45,504 nucleotides of DNA. Source: Opitutus sp. GAS368 (GTDB lineage Bacteria; Verrucomicrobiota; Verrucomicrobiia; Opitutales; UBA953). Below the pieces are notes generated by a model that made no database searches, was not told where the DNA came from, and saw only the letters and a program-made list of their open reading frames with translations. The stretch's first letter is position 1; each line of letters begins with the position of its first letter. The stretch spans positions 1-45,504 of the forward strand of contig CAMDQP010000001.1 in NCBI GenBank assembly GCA_945906115.1, read 5' to 3'. The position numbers and the translations under genes were made by a program. Positions 41,414 through 45,504 of this stretch are shown in pieces.

Positions 41414-44137
41414 ATGAAACATCTTAGCGTCGGTAGCCGCTGGAACGCGGATCTCGTATCATCTTATCACGAACAGTGGTCCAAGGACCCTTCTTCCGTG
41501 GACGCGGAATGGCGCGCCTTCTTCGAGGGCTTCGAGCTCGGCATGAGCCTGCCGCCCAAGCCCGCCAAAGGCGCCGCTCCCGCCGCCGGTGGCGTCGACG
41601 CCGTCGCCCAATGGAAGGTCCTCGCCGCCATCAACGCTTACCGGACACTCGGCCATCAGCAGGCCCGCATCAACCCTCTCGCCGAACCGACGCCCCACTT
41701 CGAACTCTCCGACAAGGCCCTCGGCCTCGACGGCATCCCGGCCGACCGAGTCTTCCACACCGGCGATTTCCTCGGCGGCAAGATGCTCCCCCTGGGGGAA
41801 ATCGTCGCGAAGCTGAAGTCCACCTACTGTTCCCCAATCGGCGTCGAGTACACCCATATCCAAGACGGCGAGCGCCGCCGCTGGCTCCAGGATCGCATCG
41901 AGTCCTACGGGCTCCGGCCGACCTATGACGCCGCCGCTCGTCGTCGCTTCCTCCGCTCGATCGTCCAGGCTGAACAGCTCGAACGCTTCCTTCACAAGAC
42001 TTTCGTCGGCGCTAAGCGCTTCTCCGTCGAAGGAGGCGAAGTCTTGCTGTCCGCGCTCGATCAGGTCATTCACCGCGCCCCGAGCTTCGGCGTGACAGAT
42101 CTCGTCATCGGCATGGCCCACCGCGGTCGCCTTAACGTCCTTGTCAACATCTGCGGCAAGAAGGCCGAGGCCCTCTTCGCCGGCTTCTCCGAAAACCACA
42201 TCCCAGATACCACGCATGGCGATGGCGACGTGAAATACCACCTCGGCTATGCGGGCGCCCGCGTCGTCGACGGCAAGGAAGTCAGCATCACCCTCGCCTA
42301 TAACCCCAGCCACCTCGAAGCCGTCAATCCCGTCGTGCTCGGCCGCACCCGCGCGCTCATCGACGTACAGGGCGGCGCTGATCGCTCGAAAGCCCTACCC
42401 ATCCTCCTGCACGGCGATTCTGCCTTCGCCGGCCAAGGCGTCGTGATGGAGACGCTCAATCTGGCCGAGCTTAAAGGCTACCAGGTCGGCGGCACGCTCC
42501 ACCTCGTCACCAACAATCAAGTTGGCTTCACGGCCAACCCCGACGAGTACAGCTCTGGCCGTCATTGCACTGAGATCGCCAAGTTCACCGAATCTCCGAT
42601 CCTCCACGCCAACGGCGACGACCCTGATGCCGTCGTCCTCGCGACTGAAATCGCCTTGGAATATCGCCAGAAGTTCGGCGCCGATGCCGTCGTCGATATC
42701 GTCTGCTACCGCCGCTACGGCCACAACGAGACCGACGAACCCGCCTTCACCCAGCCGGTGCTCTATCGCGAGATTTCGGCCCACTCTTCCGTCGCTGACC
42801 TCTACGCTTCACGTCTGACCGAATCCGGTTCCGCGCCAGACGGCGAACTGATCGCGCTGCGTAACGAGTTCGACATCATGCTCAACGCCGCTCAAGAGCG
42901 CGCCCAAGCCGCCGTCGCCGTTGAAATTGAGGAACGTAAAAAGAACCCCGTCGGCGTCCGTCCGTTCCGCTCCCCTTACGAACATAACGTCGACACCTCC
43001 ATCCCGCAGGAACTCTTGGATAAAGTAGCGCCAGTGCTCTGGCAGATGCCGCCCGACTTCTCCCCGAACCCGAAGATCAAGCGCATGCTCGACACGAAGG
43101 CCGACGCCTACAAGTCCGGCCTCAACTTCGATTGGAGTCTCGGCGAAGGCCTCGCCTTCGCTTCGCTGCTTGCGGAGGGCTATCCTGTCCGCATCTCGGG
43201 CCAGGATTGCGAACGCGGGACCTTCTCGCACCGCCACGCTGTACTTCACGACCCTTCGAACGACGCCAAATACTGCCCGCTCGGCTCCATCGCCGGAGCC
43301 GAAATCGAACTGGTTAACTCCTCGCTCTCTGAATACGCCGTCCTTGGCTTCGACTACGGCTACTCGCTCGAAGCCCCTGATTCGCTCGTTATCTGGGAAG
43401 CCCAATTCGGCGACTTCGCCAATGGCGCGCAGATCATGATCGACCAGTTTATCGCGTCGGCCGAGTCCAAGTGGGGTCAGACGAGCGGCCTCGTGATGCT
43501 CCTCCCCCATGGCTACGAAGGTCAGGGACCAGAACACTCCTCTGCGCGCCTCGAACGCTTCCTGCAGCTCAGCGCCGAAAACAACCTGCAGGTGATCCAA
43601 CCGTCGACCCCAGCCCAACTCTTCCACGCGTTACGTCGTCAGGTTAAGTCCGAATACCGCAAGCCGCTCGTGGTCATGACGCCGAAAAGCCTACTCCGCC
43701 ATAAGAGCTGCGTCAGCGTCCTGAATGATTTCACCAAGGGCCGCTTTCATTCGGTGCTCACCGATGCCACCCCCGCCGCGAAGACGGAACGTCTCATCCT
43801 TTGCTCCGGCAAAGTCTTCTACGAACTCGACGCCGAACGCGCCGCTCGCAAGGACACGGCCACGAGCATCGTGCGCATCGAACAGTTCTATCCTTTCGAC
43901 GGCGAAACGCTCGCCAAGGTCCACGCCACGCTGGGTTCGCCCAAGAAGGTCGTCTGGGTCCAGGACGAACCCAGGAACATGGGCGGCTGGTCCTTCGTCG
44001 CCGACCAGATTGAGTCCAGCCTCGGCCTCCGTCCCACTTATGCCGGTCGCGATGCGGCGGCCTCCCCGGCGGTAGGATCGCTGTCGGTCCACAAGATCGA
44101 GCAGGCCGACATGCTGAAGCAGGCCTTTGGTGCCTAA
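41414..44137 (+). CDS. sucA: 2-oxoglutarate dehydrogenase E1 component
   Basis: Thiamine diphosphate-dependent E1 subunit of the TCA-cycle 2-oxoglutarate dehydrogenase complex. The N-terminal targeting segment HLSVGSRWNADLVSSYHEQW contacts E2 in this family. GMAHRGRLNVLVN, LHGDSAFAGQGVV (Mg/ThDP region) and GHNETDEPAFTQP are diagnostic. The C-terminal transketolase-like half includes DYGYSLEAPDSLVIWEAQFGDFANGAQ. From the ATG at 41414 the product is 907 aa, normal for E1o. Longer in-frame codons upstream show no similarity. It is followed by sucB after a 138-nt gap. Confidence 0.97.
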   Translation: MKHLSVGSRWNADLVSSYHEQWSKDPSSVDAEWRAFFEGFELGMSLPPKPAKGAAPAAGGVDAVAQWKVLAAINAYRTLGHQQARINPLAEPTPHFELSDKALGLDGIPADRVFHTGDFLGGKMLPLGEIVAKLKSTYCSPIGVEYTHIQDGERRRWLQDRIESYGLRPTYDAAARRRFLRSIVQAEQLERFLHKTFVGAKRFSVEGGEVLLSALDQVIHRAPSFGVTDLVIGMAHRGRLNVLVNICGKKAEALFAGFSENHIPDTTHGDGDVKYHLGYAGARVVDGKEVSITLAYNPSHLEAVNPVVLGRTRALIDVQGGADRSKALPILLHGDSAFAGQGVVMETLNLAELKGYQVGGTLHLVTNNQVGFTANPDEYSSGRHCTEIAKFTESPILHANGDDPDAVVLATEIALEYRQKFGADAVVDIVCYRRYGHNETDEPAFTQPVLYREISAHSSVADLYASRLTESGSAPDGELIALRNEFDIMLNAAQERAQAAVAVEIEERKKNPVGVRPFRSPYEHNVDTSIPQELLDKVAPVLWQMPPDFSPNPKIKRMLDTKADAYKSGLNFDWSLGEGLAFASLLAEGYPVRISGQDCERGTFSHRHAVLHDPSNDAKYCPLGSIAGAEIELVNSSLSEYAVLGFDYGYSLEAPDSLVIWEAQFGDFANGAQIMIDQFIASAESKWGQTSGLVMLLPHGYEGQGPEHSSARLERFLQLSAENNLQVIQPSTPAQLFHALRRQVKSEYRKPLVVMTPKSLLRHKSCVSVLNDFTKGRFHSVLTDATPAAKTERLILCSGKVFYELDAERAARKDTATSIVRIEQFYPFDGETLAKVHATLGSPKKVVWVQDEPRNMGGWSFVADQIESSLGLRPTYAGRDAAASPAVGSLSVHKIEQADMLKQAFGA

Positions 44138-44275
44138 TGGGTGACAGTAGCGGGATTTCTCGCGTCTGGAACCGCTCCTACTACCCCCTAAACGCCCATC
44201 CTAGGTCGTTCAAAGGGTCATTTCCCCGTTGAAACAGGCAGGAATGGGTTCCAAGGTTAAACCTACCTAATTTTC
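44138..44275. other. Intergenic region between sucA and sucB
   Basis: GCGGGA at 44153-44158 can pair with TCTCGC (one G-T pair), a weak stem with no T-run. TTGAAA at 44229-44234 could be a -35 box, but no good -10 follows at the right distance. CTAGG is at 44201-44205. The stretch before the sucB ATG is AT-rich with no Shine-Dalgarno. The two genes are probably co-transcribed, though an internal promoter is possible. Confidence 0.3.
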
Positions 44276-45504
44276 ATGGCCGTCGAAGTCAAAATCCCTC
44301 CCATGGGCGAATCTATCACCGGGGGCCTCCTGGCCGCCTGGATGGTCAAAAGCGGTGACGCTGTTCGCAAGGGCCAAGCCCTCTTTTCTTACGAAACCGA
44401 CAAGGTGACCTCCGAAGGTACCGCTGAAGTCGACGGCAAGATCACCCTCTCTGTCGAAGCCGGCACCGAAGTCCTTGTCGGCCAAGTTGTAGCCTCAATC
44501 GAGGCCGGTGCCGCCGGCAACGCTCCCCTCGCTCCGGTGCCTGTCGCCAAGGCCGCTGCCGTGGCTTCCGCCGCACCCGCACCCGCGCTGAAATCCGCAC
44601 CAGTCGCCGCCAAGTCCGGGGCCGCCGCCGAAGTTTCTCCTGCCGTCCGACGTCTCTCCGCCGAAACCGGCCTAAACCCTGCTGGCGTCGAAGGTTCTGG
44701 CAAAGCTGGCCGCGTCACCAAGGGCGACATGCTCGCCGCTCTCGCTGGTCAGGCTCCGATTCACGCCGTCGCTCTGGTCGCTCCGGCCGCCCCCTCTTCC
44801 GCCGCCGCACTCTCCGCTCCGGTCGCTGCAGTCCCCATCCCTTCGCGCGAAGGACGCACCACGCGTAAGCGCATGTCTCCGCTGCGTCGCAAAATCGCCG
44901 AACGCCTCGTGCAGGCCAAGACGGAGACCGCGATGCTCACGACCTTCAATGAGGTCAACATGGCTCCGGTCATGGAGCTCCGGAAACGCCACGGCGAAGA
45001 ATTCCTCAAGAAATACGGGGTCAAGCTCGGCTTTATGTCCTTCTTCGTGAAGGCCGCCGTCCAGGCGATGAAGGAAGTCCCCGCCATCAACGCGCAGCTC
45101 GACGGCGAAGACATCGTCGAAAATAACTTCTTCGACATCGGCGTGGCCGTCGGCACCGACAAGGGTCTGATGGTCCCGGTCGTCCGTGATTGCGACCAAC
45201 TCAACTTCGCCGGCATCGAGAAGGCGATCGGCGACTTCGGTAAGCGCGCCCGCGACGGTAAGATCCAGCTGCCCGAACTTCAGGGCGGCGTCTTCACGAT
45301 CTCCAACGGCGGCATCTATGGCTCGATGCTCTCGACGCCGATTCTCAACCACCCGCAGGCGGCCATCATGGGCCTCCACAATATCGTCGAACGTCCCGTC
45401 GCTGAAAACGGTCAAGTCGTGATCCGCCCGATCATGTACCTCGCCCTCTCTTACGACCACCGTATCGTCGACGGCAAGGAAGCCGTGACCTTCCTCGTCA
45501 AGGT
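44276..45504 (+). CDS. sucB: Dihydrolipoyl succinyltransferase E2 component, 3'-truncated by window
   Basis: E2 core of the 2-oxoglutarate dehydrogenase complex. The N-terminal lipoyl domain carries the lipoylation Lys43 in YETDKVTSE. An Ala/Pro-rich linker follows, then the peripheral subunit-binding domain (SPAVRRLSAETG...GRVTKGDML, about 122-155). A second Ala/Pro linker leads to the catalytic domain starting TRKRMSPLRRKIAERL. The active-site motif SYDHRIVDG is present just before the window end, so only the last few residues are missing. Catalytic His and Asp are retained. It follows sucA directly, as is usual. The lipoyl ligase-like gene at 14265 may supply its cofactor attachment. Confidence 0.96.
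   Translation, partial: MAVEVKIPPMGESITGGLLAAWMVKSGDAVRKGQALFSYETDKVTSEGTAEVDGKITLSVEAGTEVLVGQVVASIEAGAAGNAPLAPVPVAKAAAVASAAPAPALKSAPVAAKSGAAAEVSPAVRRLSAETGLNPAGVEGSGKAGRVTKGDMLAALAGQAPIHAVALVAPAAPSSAAALSAPVAAVPIPSREGRTTRKRMSPLRRKIAERLVQAKTETAMLTTFNEVNMAPVMELRKRHGEEFLKKYGVKLGFMSFFVKAAVQAMKEVPAINAQLDGEDIVENNFFDIGVAVGTDKGLMVPVVRDCDQLNFAGIEKAIGDFGKRARDGKIQLPELQGGVFTISNGGIYGSMLSTPILNHPQAAIMGLHNIVERPVAENGQVVIRPIMYLALSYDHRIVDGKEAVTFLVK

Noticed and set aside
39960..41417. A 485-codon open frame antisense to the SNF2 helicase and running into the sucA leader
   Set aside because: The helicase motifs fix the coding strand; the antisense product is Gly/Glu-rich and shows no domain.
1..45504. tRNA genes, rRNA, CRISPR arrays, insertion sequences, phage or defence genes
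   Set aside because: No cloverleaf, repeat-spacer series, transposase, integrase or recognised defence domain was seen in any gap or frame. Gaps are too short for most of these.

Overview
The window is a GC-rich, tightly packed bacterial chromosome segment made almost entirely of housekeeping genes. It looks like a member of the Verrucomicrobiota, probably Opitutae. The evidence is a short protein at 11716-12108 that resembles the Planctomycetes/Verrucomicrobia-restricted Minf_1886 family, Gram-negative envelope genes (lpxK, a DUF374 acyltransferase, lipoproteins), a menaquinone-type isochorismate synthase, and an oddly assorted gene order. I see no rRNA, tRNA, CRISPR array, insertion sequence, prophage or defence island. 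The phylum assignment is inferred from protein resemblance recalled from memory, not from a search.

Layout. 1-184 is a leader with possible hairpins. 185-6211 (+) holds a 594-aa orphan, metG, a menF-type isochorismate synthase, dtd and hisF. It meets a CNNM/CorC-type membrane protein (-) head-on. 7605-10126 (+) is nadB-panE, converging on a small lipoprotein (-). 10660-11715 (+) encodes an unusual HAD hydrolase fused to a DciA/DUF721-like domain. hisC and the Minf_1886-like gene (-) follow, then an RmlD-like reductase and a lipoate/octanoate transferase-like gene (+). mutS, a PIN-PhoH ATPase and a DUF971 protein are on the minus strand, divergent from ybaB-recR-Rsm22-like (+). ppk1 converges on lpxK (-). 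panD, a class-V aminotransferase and topB run forward to 29264. A minus-strand operon of acyP, ABC ATPase, ABC permease and a TPR-like protein lies opposite tatA and ribE. A second minus operon (mazG, YgjP-like protease, Nudix, DUF374 acyltransferase) is divergent from trpC-rsmA-rimO. A SNF2 helicase (-) is divergent from sucA-sucB, and sucB runs off the window end.

Functional themes. Cofactor and amino-acid pathways appear as isolated steps: NAD (nadB), pantothenate (panE, panD), histidine (hisF, hisC), tryptophan (trpC), riboflavin (ribE), menaquinone (isochorismate synthase) and lipoate (LplA/LipM-like). The lipoate gene could serve the lipoyl domain of SucB. Genome maintenance is well represented: MutS, RecR, YbaB, topoisomerase III, SNF2 and MazG. 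Translation and rRNA functions include MetRS, D-aminoacyl-tRNA deacylase, RsmA, RimO and an Rsm22-like methyltransferase.

Four points stand out. (1) A HAD-DciA-like fusion ties a DnaB-helicase-loader-type domain to a phosphatase-fold domain whose general-acid Asp is replaced by Ala. (2) All eight convergent gene junctions have between 23 nt of overlap and 4 nt of gap, with stop codons sharing bases or abutting. (3) First genes of transcription units largely lack Shine-Dalgarno sequences and have pyrimidine-rich leaders, whereas internal genes are often coupled through ATGA overlaps. (4) The Rsm22-like protein lacks the cysteines that bind an Fe-S cluster in its relatives. I did not find a clear, self-contained, undescribed multi-gene system.
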